From Hemerocallis citrina (Eukaryota > Streptophyta > Magnoliopsida > Asparagales > Asphodelaceae), in assembly GCA_017893485.1 (NCBI GenBank), contig CM030362.1:259699755-259763754 (forward strand): a stretch of 64,000 bases of DNA, given 5' to 3'. Below, piece after piece: positions 22,535 through 33,477 of the stretch (its first letter is position 1; the number at the start of each line of letters is the position of its first letter). Position numbers and translations under genes: made by a program. The notes under the pieces were generated by a model. The model searched no databases. It was not told where the DNA came from and worked only from the letters and a program-made list of their open reading frames with translations.

Positions 22535-25500
22535 TTAGAGTGGCGCCGGAGCGCTTTCTTGGTATTTTAGGAGGTGGTCGGCATTCCAGGTCCTCGGAAT
22601 TTCTCTGCCCTCTAGATCTTCAAGACGATATGCTCCGGGCCGAACTACCCTCGTGATCCTGTACGGCCCTTCCCAGTTCGGAGCCAGCTTGCTCTTCTGA
22701 TTGGGGAAGGATATGGCCAATTTTCTCAAGACTAAGTCCCCTTGCTTAAGGTTGGCGGGTCGGACCTTCTTGTTGTACGCCAGTTCAACCCTTCTTCGGT
22801 AATTCTGCTGCCGAATCGACGCTCTTTCCCTCAGCTCATCTATCAGGTCTAAGTCTGCTCTGAGGTCCCTGGCATTCTGTTCTTCGTCATAGGCTGTGAG
22901 CCGAGGGGAAGGTATTCCGACCTCGAGAGGTATCACGGCCTCGGACCCATAGGTGAGGTTGAAAGGGGACTCGCCTGTTGGGGTTCGCTTGCTCGTGCGG
23001 TAGTTCCATAGGACGTTGGGGAGTTGGTCGACCCATAAGCCTTTGGAACTTTTGTCCAGCCTTTTCTTGATGCCTGCGAGGATCTGCCGATTAGCATTTT
23101 CTGCTTGTCCGTTCGACTGAGGGTGGGAGACGGACGAGAAGCGCTGCTGGATGGCAAGGTCGTCGCACAGAGCTCGGAATGCTGCGCTAGTGAACTGAGT
23201 CCCGTTGTCCGTCACGAGGACACGGGGGACACCGAACCTGCAGATGATGCTCTTCCAGAAGAACTGTACCACCTTGTTCTCGGTTATAGTGGCGAGGGGC
23301 TCGGCCTCGACCCACTTCGAGAAGTAGTCGATGGCTACGACCAAGAACTTGAACTGACCCGGAGCCGGAGGGAAAGGCCCTAGTAAATCCATCCCCCACA
23401 TTGCGAAGGGGATAGGACTTGATAGGGAGGCGAGGTTGGCCTGAGGGAGGCGACGGATGCTGGAGTGTCTCTGACAAGAGCTGCATTGCCGAACGTGTCG
23501 CTCGGCGTCTTGAAGGAGGGTCGGCCAGAAGTATCCATAATTCAAAGCTTTTCGGGCCAAGGACCTGGACCCTGAGTGTGCCCCGTCGATGCCTTCGTGG
23601 AGCTCTTGTAGGGCATATTCGGCCTGCTCTGGAGAGAGGCACCTTAGGTATGGTCGGCCGTCTATTTGGGAGAAGGAGCGTTTGTATAAGATACCCTCGA
23701 TCAAGACATAGCGCTCGGCCCGAGTTCTGACTCGGCGCGCTTCCTTGGGATCCTCGGGCAGAACCCCGTCCCTCAAGAATTCCACCAACGACTTCATCCA
23801 ATTATCTTGCAACATGACCGGCAATGACTCCACCGAGCTGGGTGTCTCGTCTTCTATGCTCGGCCTAGAGAGGACTTCGATCAGTACGGTCTGTTCGAGA
23901 CCTTGTAGGGAGGATGAGGCCAATTTGGAGAGGGCATCGGCCTGTGAGTTCTCTTCACGAGGGACCCGCTGGATGAGTGCCTCCTCGAACCGGCTCATGA
24001 GGGCCCGAACCTTAGCGAGGTACTTCGCCATCCGCTCGTCTCGGGCCTCGTACTCGCCCAAGACTTGGTTCACGATAAGCTGGGAATCGCTGTGGATTCG
24101 GAGGCGCTGCGCCCCAGCACTTCGTGCAAGTCCGAGACCAGCAATGAGTGCCTCGTACTCCGCCTCATTGTTCGAGGCCTTGAAGTTCATACGGATCGCG
24201 TACTGGAGGACGAAGTCGTCAGGGCCGTTCAGAATGATTCCGGCGCTGCTTCCCTCGCTGCAGGAGGAGCCGTCCACGAAGACTGTCCAAATGGGGGGTC
24301 CATTCGGTACGTGGCTGACTTCGGGGATGGTGGACTCTACGATGAAGTCGGCGAGGGCCTGTGCCTTAATTGCCGTCCGAGGCTGGTAAGAGATGTCATG
24401 CTGACTCAGCTCTATGGACCACTTCATCAGTCAGCCCGAGGTCTCAGGCTTGTGGAGGATCTGCTTTAGGGGTTGGTCGGTGAGGACAACGACCGAGTGG
24501 GATTGAAAGTACGGCCGAAGCTTCCTCGCTGCCATGACCAGGGCGTAGGCCATCTTCTCTATCCTCGGATAGCGGAGCTCGGCGTCCCGAAGTACCTTGC
24601 TCATGTAGTAGATGGCCTTTGGGCCCGGTCCTCCTCTCTCACCAAGACAGCACTTAGGGTCTGCTCGGAAGCAGCCAAGTAGATGAAGAGAGTCTCGCCC
24701 GGGACCGGTTTGCTGAGCAGAGGGGGGTTCACCAAGTAGGCCTTCAGTTGGTCGAACGATTCCTGTTGTGGTTGGCCCCATTCAAAACCCTTAGCCCCCT
24801 GAGTGCTTTGAAGAAGGGGAGGCACTTTTCCCCCTGATTTCGAGAGGAACCGACCGATAGCGGCGAGCCGACCTGTAAGCTTCTGCACCTCCTTGATGTT
24901 CCGAGGCGAGGCCATGTCCAATATGGCCTTGATCTTCTCGGGGTTGGCTTCGATCTCTCGCTGGCTTACCATGAAGCCAAGGAATTTTCCCGAGGAGACC
25001 CCGAACGCACACTTGTTCGGGTTCAGCCGCATGCTGTGCCTTCTCAACACGCCGAAGGCCTCCTGGAGATCGGCCACGTGGTCAGTGCCTCGGACGCTCT
25101 TGACGAGCATGTCGTCAACGTACACCTCCATGTTCCGGCCTATCTGGCTCTGGAAGACCTTGTTGACGAGGCGCTGGTAGGTGGCGCCCGCATTCTTCAA
25201 TCCGAACGGCATGACCCGGTAGCAGTAGAGGCCTTGATCGGTGACGAAGGAGGTCTTCAGAATGTCCGGAGGGAACATTCGGATCTGACTGTAGCCCGAG
25301 AATGCGTCCATGAAGCTGAGGAGCTCATGGCCTGAGGTGGCATCAATGAGGGTGTCGATGTTTGGAAAAGGGAATGGGTCCTTCGGACACGCCTTATTCA
25401 GGTCGGTGAAGTCAATGCATATTCTCCAGGAGCCGTTGGACTTCTTGACCATTACAACATTGGAGAGCCACTCGGGGTAGTTTACCTCCTGTATGAACTT

Positions 25501-25719
25501 GGCCTTCAGCAGTTTGTCCACCTCCTCTTTGATGGCCTGCTGTCGCTCGGGAGCGAACTTTCTTCTCTTCTGCTGAACCGGTTTGCACCCCAGTTCGACA
25601 CTTAGGCGGTGGACGAGCAACTCCTCGGAAATGCCGGGCATGTCCGCGGCCGACCATGCAAACAGGTCACGGTTATCCCGGATGCATTTGATCAGGTCAG
25701 AGCACAGCGCGGTCGGCAA
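22535..25719 (-). pseudogene. pol: Young Tat pol: RT, RNase H, second RNase H, integrase
   Basis: Replication and integration enzymes. RT: 24601-25719, with CIDFTDLNKACPKD, MPFGLKNAGATYQ and catalytic EVYVDDMLVKS near 25095-25135. First RNase H is degenerate as usual in this lineage (FIYLAASEQTLSAVLV, no acidic residue at the first site). A frameshift lies near 24640 and a TGA at 24428-24430 (TCGGGCTGACTG, a CGA-to-TGA type change). The single frame 22535-24427 then gives the second RNase H with all four acidic residues in place (VFVDGSS, NNEAEYEAL, HSDSQL, ADALSK; about 23930-24310) and the integrase: HSGSRSLARKALNYGY and CSSCQRH zinc site, MDLLGPFPP, VTDNGTQFTS, PQSNGQAEN. The end KYQESAPAPL at 22535 is intact. 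Close to functional but for two lesions. Confidence 0.95.
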
Positions 25720-28273
25720 GGACTTGCTGATGAGGAACTTTCGGCTTGGGTCCTCGTCCTGAGAAGAGCACTTCTTCTAACTCGTCCGCCGGCTCGGACG
25801 TTGGCCGAACTTTCGGCTCGGGGATTTCTAGTGTCTCGAGCGAGAGCACTGGTCCCCCTGTGGAAGTCATGTAGCACTTCCGAGCCATCTCTTGGCTTCC
25901 CCTGACTTCCCCTACTCCCGACCGAGTGGGGAACTTCATTTTAAGATGGTACGCCGAGGGGACAGCTTCCAAGGCGGCTAGGCCGGGTCGGCCCAGAATG
26001 ACATTATACGCTGCCGGGACGTCGACGACCATGAAGTCCATCGGCTCGGTCCGGGTAGTAGGGATGCTTCCAGCGGTTACGTCTAGGGTTATCACCCCCT
26101 CGACAGTTACTGGGACCCCCGTGAACCCGTGGAGTGTGTAACCGGCCGGCTTGAGACGATCCCGGGACAGCTGCAGGCCTCGGAAGGCCGAGAGGAAGAA
26201 GATATTGATCGAACTCCCATTGTCTACTAAGATCCTCTGCACCTTGAAGTTGGCCATGCGGAGGTCGATGACGAGGGCGTCACAGTGGGGGGTTCGGACC
26301 CCTTCGAGGTCTTCATCGGAGAAAGACACAGGGATGCCGAGACCTTTGGGAGGAGGGGCGCTGTGAACCGAGTTGACCTCTCGGACGAAGGCCTTCCGAG
26401 AGGAATTAGAGGAGCCTCCTATGGGGCCTCCGTGGATCAGGTGCAGAACCTGTTCTTCCTCGAACTCGGGTGTCTCCTCGCATCGCTCAGAGCGCTTGTT
26501 AGCCCCCCGAGGCGGAGGAGTGTTGCGATCCGCCCGATCGTTAGCCTTTACGAATTTGGCCAACTGCCCCCTCCGGATGAGGGCTTCTATCTCATCTCTC
26601 AATGCCCGGCAGTCGTTCGTGTCGTGGCCGTGGTCCCGATGGTAACGACACCATTTATCTTTGTTCCTCCTCTTTGCTGGGGTGTTCATCCTCGGAGCCG
26701 GAGGAATGACTTCCTCCTTCTCCACTTCCATTAGAATGGTGGAGACGTTAGTGGTGAGGGGAGTGAACTTCTCGAACCTGGGGGAAGGACGGCGCTGACC
26801 GCCGTTGTCCTTCTGTGCTTTCTTGGACCCCTCTTCCCCCGTCGCCTTCCTCTTCGACCCGGAGGAGGGCCCCCCGACGCTTGGGAGGGATTCAGCCTCC
26901 TCTGCTCGGATATACTTCTCGCACCTCAGGAGGAGGTCGGCGAAGTTATGCGGGGGCTTCTTGGCTAGGGACGAGCGGAGGTTGGCGTTGAGGACGTTTG
27001 ACTGGAACGCCACGGTCGCCACTGATTGGTCTAAGGAGGCGATAGACCTGACCTCTGCGGTGAATCTCTTCACATAGTCCCGCAGCTTCTCTTCCCTTTC
27101 CTGCCGCAGGTTCAGTAGGGAGAGGCTTGTCTTCTCAGCTCGCCTGCTACTCACGAAGTGAGTTATGAACAGTGTTTCAAACTGCTCGAACGAGAAGATG
27201 GAGGAGGGAGCGAGTCTGGAATACCATTCCCGAGCCGACCCCCTGAGGGTGGCGGGGAAGGTCCTGCAGAGCACGGCGTCGGAAGCTTGATGGATCAGCA
27301 TCAGGGTCTTGAAGCTTTCGACGTGATCAACTGGGTCGGATTCCCCTGAGTACGTTTCAAACTGCGGAGGTTTGAAAAGCCTCGGTATGTGGGCCTCCAT
27401 GATCGACCGAGAGAAAAGGGGTCTGCTGGGGCGGACGGTTCCTGCTCGGGACTCCTCCTCTCTGTCCATGCGACCAATGTGCCTCTCCACCTCATGGAGA
27501 CGGCGGTTGAGGGCATCGTCCCTCCGCTGGTAATCATACGATCCCCTGGACTCTTCTTCATAGGAAGGGGAGCGGGGACTGCGGTGCCGGTAGTCCTGGG
27601 ATCGGCGAGGACTGTAGTGCTGCTGCTGGCGGCTGGGAGCCGGGGAAGGGCTCCGGGTTCGTCGACGAGGACTGGGAGCCCTCGGGGGCGTTGGAGCCCT
27701 CTGGGCATTTTGGATGTTCTGCCGAAGGTTGAGAGCCTGCAGTACGGTATCTTGAAATTGCAGGAACTCGGTACGGGTGATGGGCGCGTCATTGTTCCTG
27801 CGATGATGCCGATCCGCAGGGGAATGTGGCCTCCTCCTTCGGTGCTCAGGTGATGCCGCTCGGCCCCTTCGGTCCGGAGACCATCTGCCGTCTCGGCGAT
27901 GAGGCGACCGCTCACCACGATGCTGGCGGGAGGCTCCCTCTCGGGCCCGCCTCTCATCTAGGTGGGTGCGGAGGTCCTCGTCTTTCTGGCGGTTCAGGAT
28001 CGTGTTGCGGAGGTCGGGGTGATGAGAAGCCATTGAGTCCAAGGACTCATTATGGACCGAGACATGGTCCCGGTTGAGGGGCTGTTTCTGCCTCCGACCA
28101 TTATGTCCGGAAGGGCCATTGTTGGGTTGCTGTTTGGGAAGAGGAGGTTGGCCCTGCGGGACCGGAGGAGGAAGTTCGGGCTGTGGAATAGGATTGACAG
28201 GGGCTTCCTCTGTAGGGTCGGCGGGATTGGTCCCGTGGTTGGACCCTCTCGATCTGACCTTCTTTGGAGGCAT
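25697..28273 (-). CDS. gag: Young Tat gag-protease polyprotein
   Basis: Intact 858-residue frame from the ATG at 28273 (MPPKKVRSRGSNHG). This start is chosen because the upstream Met at 28483 lies inside the LTR and before the primer site. Residues about 25-70 are Pro/Gln-rich and 105-280 Arg/Ser/Pro-rich (RRRTRSPSPAPSRQQQ). Capsid core about 290-450 (IPRLFKPPQFETYSG, REWYSRLAPSS, AEKTSLSLLNLRQ). A nucleocapsid-like CRYHRDHGHDTNDCRAL is near 541. The aspartic protease is marked by ILVDNGSSINIFF near 685 (D-N-G, the lineage variant of D-T/S-G). It overlaps the start of pol by 23 bases in another frame, so pol expression would need a frameshift or a separate initiation. Confidence 0.92.
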   Translation of the reverse strand: MPPKKVRSRGSNHGTNPADPTEEAPVNPIPQPELPPPVPQGQPPLPKQQPNNGPSGHNGRRQKQPLNRDHVSVHNESLDSMASHHPDLRNTILNRQKDEDLRTHLDERRAREGASRQHRGERSPHRRDGRWSPDRRGRAASPEHRRRRPHSPADRHHRRNNDAPITRTEFLQFQDTVLQALNLRQNIQNAQRAPTPPRAPSPRRRTRSPSPAPSRQQQHYSPRRSQDYRHRSPRSPSYEEESRGSYDYQRRDDALNRRLHEVERHIGRMDREEESRAGTVRPSRPLFSRSIMEAHIPRLFKPPQFETYSGESDPVDHVESFKTLMLIHQASDAVLCRTFPATLRGSAREWYSRLAPSSIFSFEQFETLFITHFVSSRRAEKTSLSLLNLRQEREEKLRDYVKRFTAEVRSIASLDQSVATVAFQSNVLNANLRSSLAKKPPHNFADLLLRCEKYIRAEEAESLPSVGGPSSGSKRKATGEEGSKKAQKDNGGQRRPSPRFEKFTPLTTNVSTILMEVEKEEVIPPAPRMNTPAKRRNKDKWCRYHRDHGHDTNDCRALRDEIEALIRRGQLAKFVKANDRADRNTPPPRGANKRSERCEETPEFEEEQVLHLIHGGPIGGSSNSSRKAFVREVNSVHSAPPPKGLGIPVSFSDEDLEGVRTPHCDALVIDLRMANFKVQRILVDNGSSINIFFLSAFRGLQLSRDRLKPAGYTLHGFTGVPVTVEGVITLDVTAGSIPTTRTEPMDFMVVDVPAAYNVILGRPGLAALEAVPSAYHLKMKFPTRSGVGEVRGSQEMARKCYMTSTGGPVLSLETLEIPEPKVRPTSEPADELEEVLFSGRGPKPKVPHQQVLADRAVL

Positions 28274-28320
28274 GGTTGGAGAGGACGACAAGGAAGGGGC
28301 TGAGGCTGTTCGTGTGGTTT

Positions 28321-28338
28321 TTCCCACAGACGGCGCCA
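28321..28338 (-). other. Primer binding site of the young Tat element
   Basis: Minus strand TGGCGCCGTCTGTGGGAA begins four bases after the 5' LTR. Its first eight bases are the complement of the Asp-tRNA 3' end, but the rest departs from it. This form is common in Tat-lineage elements; the tRNA is not certain. Confidence 0.75.
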
Positions 28339-28341
28339 ATC

Positions 28342-28937
28342 TGTTACTGCTGATTTCGGTGTGGGGGTAAACAGATAGAATTTGTGAGCTCGAGAAAAAC
28401 CTGAACAGCTGACCCAAGCCTTCTTGCTCCTGCCGCAACCTGCAAGGAAGTGCGAGACACCGGGGTTGATTCCGGCGACGCACCCTCCGACGCTCTTGTC
28501 AGTAACCAGTGGTGATTAAAGAAAGAGCTTAAGGTGGTGAAAAAGTGATTAACCTGGTCACAGTGGCAGAGGGGAGGTATTTATAGTCGCCAGGGGAGTG
28601 ATTAGAGGTCTGGTTCCTAGTGTAACTGCTAGGAGAAAAATCCTCACAGTCTGTTTAGGAAACTAACCCCTTGATTCCCGGTGAGAGCAAATCAGGCCCG
28701 TTGACTTGGTCAAATCAGTGGCCCTGATTTGTCTCTTGCTGGTCTGGGGCTCGCCTCGGGTCGGGACCCGTGCCCAATCGGTGTGGACCCGTTCGTGGGT
28801 TATTGGGTCTCGTGCGAAGGAGATCCAGTACCCGCTTTGGGTCCACCTTGTATGTGAAATTACCATTTTACCCCCGAACTTCGAGATTCGCGCCTAATCT
28901 GGACGGTTCCGATTTAACCCCATTTTTAGCCATATCA
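28342..28937 (-). repeat. Right (5') LTR of the young Tat element
   Basis: 596 bp, minus strand TGATATGGC...CAGTAACA. TATA box TATAAATA at 28578-28585 on the minus strand drives the gag-pol transcript. About 2% different from 13016-13612 by eye. Confidence 0.93.
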
Positions 28938-31316
28938 GATATAATACATCAATTTCTCTTACTTAGAAAGCACACACTTGTCACAAATCAAAGCTACAGG
29001 GAATATCCTATTGATATCGTGTGTGAATGCGCACTTAATCCGTAATGCTATTATTTATGTTACATGACATTAATGCGCACTTGTTTGGATTCTATGCATC
29101 CCATACTACATAGGTCTGAGGGCAAGCCCATAATCGTTCTTCATCTTGTAGGTTTCAATCCCTCGTTATGACTTAAACTACTACGGTAATTACGATAAGT
29201 ATCCTAGATGTTCTATGAGTTACGGCTCATGTCCAGACAGCCTGGAGGGGAATCCCACGTCATGACACGACGCATCGTGTAAAACCTATGGACAATTCAG
29301 GCTCCGTCATGGGGACATGACACCACCCGTAGTCACCAAACACCCCACAAGCGTCAGCTGCGGTACGGACTCCTAGAGACATATCCACGTTATGACATGA
29401 CGCATCGTGTAGACAACCTGTGAATACTCTCACGTCGTAGCCCCGAGGCCCTCATACTCGTATTTTTCTCTTATTTTCATCACATCTTCACTATGTTTCT
29501 AATCCTTAGTTATTTGAATCATGAATAAGATCAATATCCTAGAGTTAGCACTCCCTTTATACCGGTCTTAACCATCAATTCAACAATACGACCCAAACTT
29601 GGCCTTTTCTTTTGAATATCTTAACGCAAAAATATTCATTCAATTCCGGTATAAGGCTTAGCTACACTCTAGCTTTTAATTCCATTTCATGTTTATAGAA
29701 TTGAATGTTCATACTCATAAAATCTTTCATAATTCAACATGATCTTATATTTCACTTTCATGTACCATTTCATGCATAAATAATAAATTCATTTTTTTTT
29801 TCAACTTGTCACATTCATAATTTATTCTTTCACATAATTTCTCTTATTTTAAAAGTACCCATATTAAGTTCAAAACATACTTTCAAATTTCTATTACTCA
29901 TATCTCATTTCAAACTCTTTATTGAAACATTTAGAATAAATATTCATTTTTTCTTTATTTAATCAATAACTCAATAAGACAATTTGTATACAAATCTTCT
30001 TGAAATATTCTTAAATCTCACTTATAAATAGGTCCAAAGTAATAGGAAAATTCTCATGAAGTCTAGACATTAGTTAAATTTTTCTAGTATTTTTACCCAA
30101 ATTTTCCATTCACTTCTAATACCCTTACAATATTAAAAACCCAAAAAAAATAATCACATTTTAAATCAAAACCCAAAGTCAGGTTTCGAACCCACAACTG
30201 CAAGCAACGTCAGTGCACTACAGTGACCGCACTGTGGCGCTATCGATGACCACAGTCATGAGATGGGTTATAATTCATATGGTTTAATTCTTGCACTGTT
30301 TGGATTTTTTGAAATAGAAAAAATAAAAGGGCTCTGCCCAATATTGTACCCGCAACCAAGGACCAACCCAGAGCTACAGTAGCGCACTGTGTGCATCCGA
30401 AGACCAATAAGTCCAAGTGACTAACCTGTCTTAAAGACTAGTTGGATTGGTTTTGATCCAGTTCTCTGTTTATTACTAATTTTTCATAACTCAAAATTTT
30501 TTGTTCTTTTCTTCTCTATTTTTGTATCAAAATTTTTCGGATTGTAAACAGTACAGATTTACAATAAAACAATATTTTAATAATCCTTATTTGACTTGAA
30601 AAACATGATTTCTTAGTTCTATTTTATGTTCTATGTTCATAACTTCGACATTAAGAACAATTCACAATTTTTTTACATTATTTATAATCAAAATTTCCAC
30701 AAAAGAGTACTGTTTCTCTTTATTTTTACTTGTTGTTATTAAACAATAATTTTCGAACATAAACTCCTTTCTCCACATTAGTATTATACTAATTTCATCA
30801 ATAAGGTTTCCATGGTGCATTCAATCAACTAGTCATCTCATAAACACAAATTTCTAAATTTAGCATGACCCAAATATATATATTTCATGGTAACATGATC
30901 AATTTTAGTATGGAAATCAAAATTGTATCAACTAGCAAATCAATTTACCAAGCATTCACTTTATCTACAATTTCTCTCTATTTAAACAAACATGTAACCA
31001 ATCTACTTAGTTTTTCTTAGCAATTTTAACAATTCAAACCCTAGCATGATGTCTAAAGTAGAAGCATGAGAAATCACCCACCTATTGGAGAAAAATAAGT
31101 ATAAAGCTCCTAGAAATCTCCTAGACTACACGAATGGATCTTTCTCCTCCTAGATTGTGCTACCAACGCGCCTCCTCCTCCTTGTGCTAGCAAACCCGAG
31201 CCCTCTCTCTTGCTCTTTGATGTAGGCTGGCCACCTCTTGAAGGAACACGCACAAACAAAATCCCCCAATTTTTTACTCACCAAAAACTCTCAATCTTTT
31301 CTCACTCTAATTCTTT

Positions 31317-31348
<32 letters not shown>

Positions 31349-31937
31349 TATCAAATTTCTAATGTAATACATGAGAAGGGTGAGGGGGGTATTTATACTT
31401 TTTTGAAAGCAAAATAGATGGCTAGGATTGATCTAGATGGTTAAGAATAGAAGGCTAAGATGTGTTAGGGAGTTGTAGCTACCACCCATGAATACATAAC
31501 CACCCCATCCACTACACCACTGTCTCCATCTCTCCTTGCCTCCATCTGGCCACACCCCCAAGCACACTAGACACGTGCTAGTGCAATGAACGTGTCTCAT
31601 CTAGTACCCCCTATTAATTGCTGTACAAGATTAATTAATTTATTGTCTACTAAATGTGTCTACACTACATGTTATGACAATTAAAAGATAAAATAACTAG
31701 TGGGCTCAAAAATAGTGGGCCTTAGACCCATGGGTTATTAATAAAATACTTAATTAATTAGGGTGGGCTAGATTAGACAATTAGGCATAGGCTTTAAAAA
31801 ATAAAAGGGAAAGATTAAAATGTTTGTTTATGTTATGAAATGAGATAATTTCTAATGTAAGAAATTGCACAAAAATTTGTACGTGCAAAACACGTAAAAA
31901 TCAACAAACTTATATTAAAATATTTCAGGATGTTACA

Positions 31938-32424
31938 AGATATCTTGCCAAATTTACTCAGAATGGTCCAAAAACCTTTTCGCCTCCTCAGAGAGTGAAC
32001 AATTGTTCAGAGCTGGACCCTGAGCATCAGGACACCGAGAATTTGGCCATCCTCCACTGCGTCCACGGCAAACCCATGGGGGGAGAGTCGAGATCCTCCC
32101 GCAAGGCTTTCATCCAGGAAGTAAACTCCATTCCAATTGCTCCCTCTTCAATGTTTCAGGTTGGTAGTCGCTTTCTCGGATGAAGACCTCGAATGTGTCC
32201 GGGTTCCGCACTGTGACCCCTTGGTCATCATCCTTGCGCTGGCCAATCACGAGGTCTGTCGTATCCTCATCGACAATGCAAGTTCAGCGAACTTCCTGTT
32301 CTTAGCAGCCTTCGAAGCCTTAAAGCTCTCCCCGGCGAGACTGAAACCAGCGGAGTATACCCTCCACGGCTTCTCTAGTGCCCCAGTCTAGATCGAAGGA
32401 ATCATTACCCTCGGCTGCACCGTA
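31938..32424 (+). pseudogene. Outer Tat gag C-terminus and protease
   Basis: Direct continuation of the gag interrupted at 1208: YLAKFTQNGPKTFSPPQRVN, then HCVHGKPMGGESRSSRKAF and, after a frameshift near 32160, the protease (VAFSDEDLECVRVPHCD, RILIDNASSANFLFL). The protease active site reads D-N-A where the young element has D-N-G, so it was probably inactive even before the breaks. A stop at 32389 follows (SAPV stop IEGIITLG). The protein then jumps to the end of the RT at about 32425. Confidence 0.88.
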
Positions 32425-33477
32425 GGAAAGTTCCTCGGCATTATGGTCAGCCAACAAAGGATACAAGCTAATCCTGAGAAAATTCATGTCATCCTGAACA
32501 TGGCCCCTCCCAGGAATGTCATGGAAGTACAACATCTCACAGGCCGTCTTACAGCCATCGGTCTTTTTCTTTCGAGGTCGGGGGAGAAGTCCCTCCATTT
32601 CTTCAAAGCCCTCCTAGGGGCAAAGATTTTTGAATGGGGGAGCCCCAGCAAAAGGCTTTCGATCAGCTCAAAGAGGACCTCTCCAATCCATCTCTCCTCA
32701 GCAAGCCAGAGCCAGGTAAGGTGCTATACCTCTACTTGGTAGCTCCGGAGCAGACCCTCAATGCTATCCTAATCAGGGAGGAAGACGAAGCCCAAATGCC
32801 CATCTACTATGTCAACAAAATCCTCCGCGACGCTGAACTCCGATACAAAAAGATGGACAAGGTCGCCTACGCCTTGGTCTTGGCCGCACAAAAACTCCAA
32901 TTGTATTTTCAAACTCAATCCGTCCAGGTCCTTACGGATCAACCGCTAAAGCAAGCGTAAACATAAGATCTCCGGCCACCTAATCAAATGGTCCATCGAG
33001 CTGTGCCAGCATGACATCAGCTATAAGCCAAGGACGGCCGTCAAGACACAGGTGATCGCCGAATTCATTAACGAATGCGCCATCCCAAAGGTTCTTGATA
33101 CTCCAGAAGGTGAGCCCATTTGGGAACTCTATGTGGAAGGATCATCATATGAAGAAGGTAGCGGGGCCAGAATCATCTTTAGTGGTCCAGACGGCTTCGT
33201 CCTCCAACACTCCCTGTGCATTAGCTTCAAGGCATCCAATAATGAGGCAGAGTATGAGGCCATAGTTGCTGGACACCTCCTAGCTTGAAAAGCAGCAGCC
33301 AAATTAGGCAAAGCCTTCAGCGACTCCCAACTCATCGTCTCAATTATGCGGAGTATGAAGCTCGCGACACCTGGATGATCAAGTATCTAGCCCAAGTCAA
33401 GCTCCTTTTAGCCGACTTAGAAGGGAAACCTCCATCGTAAAGGTCCCCCGAGAAATGAATAATCCGGATGACGCCTT
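32425..33477 (+). pseudogene. Outer Tat pol remnant: RT end, RNase H, second RNase H
   Basis: After the junction GCACCGTAGGAAAGTTCCTC (about 32420-32440) the sequence enters the RT C-terminal region (KFLGIMVSQQRIQANPEKIH), skipping the whole catalytic part that holds YVDDM in the young copy. RNase H follows (LYLYLVAPEQTLNAIL, YYVNKILRDAELRYKKMDKV, LTDQPLKQA) with a frameshift near 32640 and one after 32958. The second RNase H reads ELYVEGSSYEEGSGARI and SNNEAEYEA; its first catalytic Asp is Glu. The frame breaks after 33288 and ends at VPREMNNPDDAF, near 33475. Confidence 0.85.

Larger units (their letters stand above)
13016..28937 (-). mobile_element. Young Tat-lineage Ty3/gypsy element, nearly complete
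   Basis: A 15.9-kb element with near-identical 0.6-kb LTRs and a perfect target duplication GATAT (13011-13015 and 28938-28942); the host's other LTR gives the empty site (GCAAAGATATAATAC near 1470). Minus orientation: 5' LTR, primer site, gag-protease, RT, degenerate RNase H, second RNase H, integrase, 110-bp array, three opposing genes on the plus strand, 134-bp and 223-bp arrays, polypurine tract, 3' LTR. The dual RNase H and YVDDM RT box are marks of the Tat lineage. LTR difference by eye is about 11 substitutions and one indel in 597 bases, mostly transitions. Pol has only one frameshift and one stop. Confidence 0.93.
1209..31937 (-). mobile_element. Tekay/Del-type chromovirus (Ty3/gypsy) with long LTRs
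   Basis: Complete but inactive LTR retrotransposon on the minus strand. Outer ends are TGTAACACC and GATGTTACA. The 5-bp target duplication is GGATA (1204-1208) against AGATA (31938-31942), one mismatch. Internal region is 7209-12746 with primer site next to the right LTR and polypurine tract next to the left LTR, which fixes the orientation. Gag zinc knuckle, protease, RT, RNase H, integrase and a C-terminal chromodomain are recognisable, in the chromovirus order; the chromodomain and about 3.2-kb LTRs point to the Tekay/Del branch. Stops and frameshifts break every gene. Three later insertions sit inside it: a solo LTR, a MITE and a Tat element. Confidence 0.9.
12747..31937 (-). repeat. Right (5') LTR of the chromovirus, interrupted by a Tat element
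   Basis: Own sequence is 12747-13015 and 28943-31937 (about 3.26 kb). Its start (TGTAACACCCCGAATTCC) and end (GGATGTTACA) pair with the left LTR. The TATA box (TATAAATA on the minus strand) is at 31390-31397, with an expanded (TTTC)n run at about 31316-31350 that is shorter in the left copy. No gene is supported in 28943-31937: it is AT-rich LTR sequence colinear with 1470-7208 minus the solo LTR. Confidence 0.9.

Noticed and set aside
26285..28370. Plus-strand frames of 80-150 codons opposite Tat gag
   Set aside because: They are antisense shadows of the GC-rich gag frame, which has clear homologous domains.
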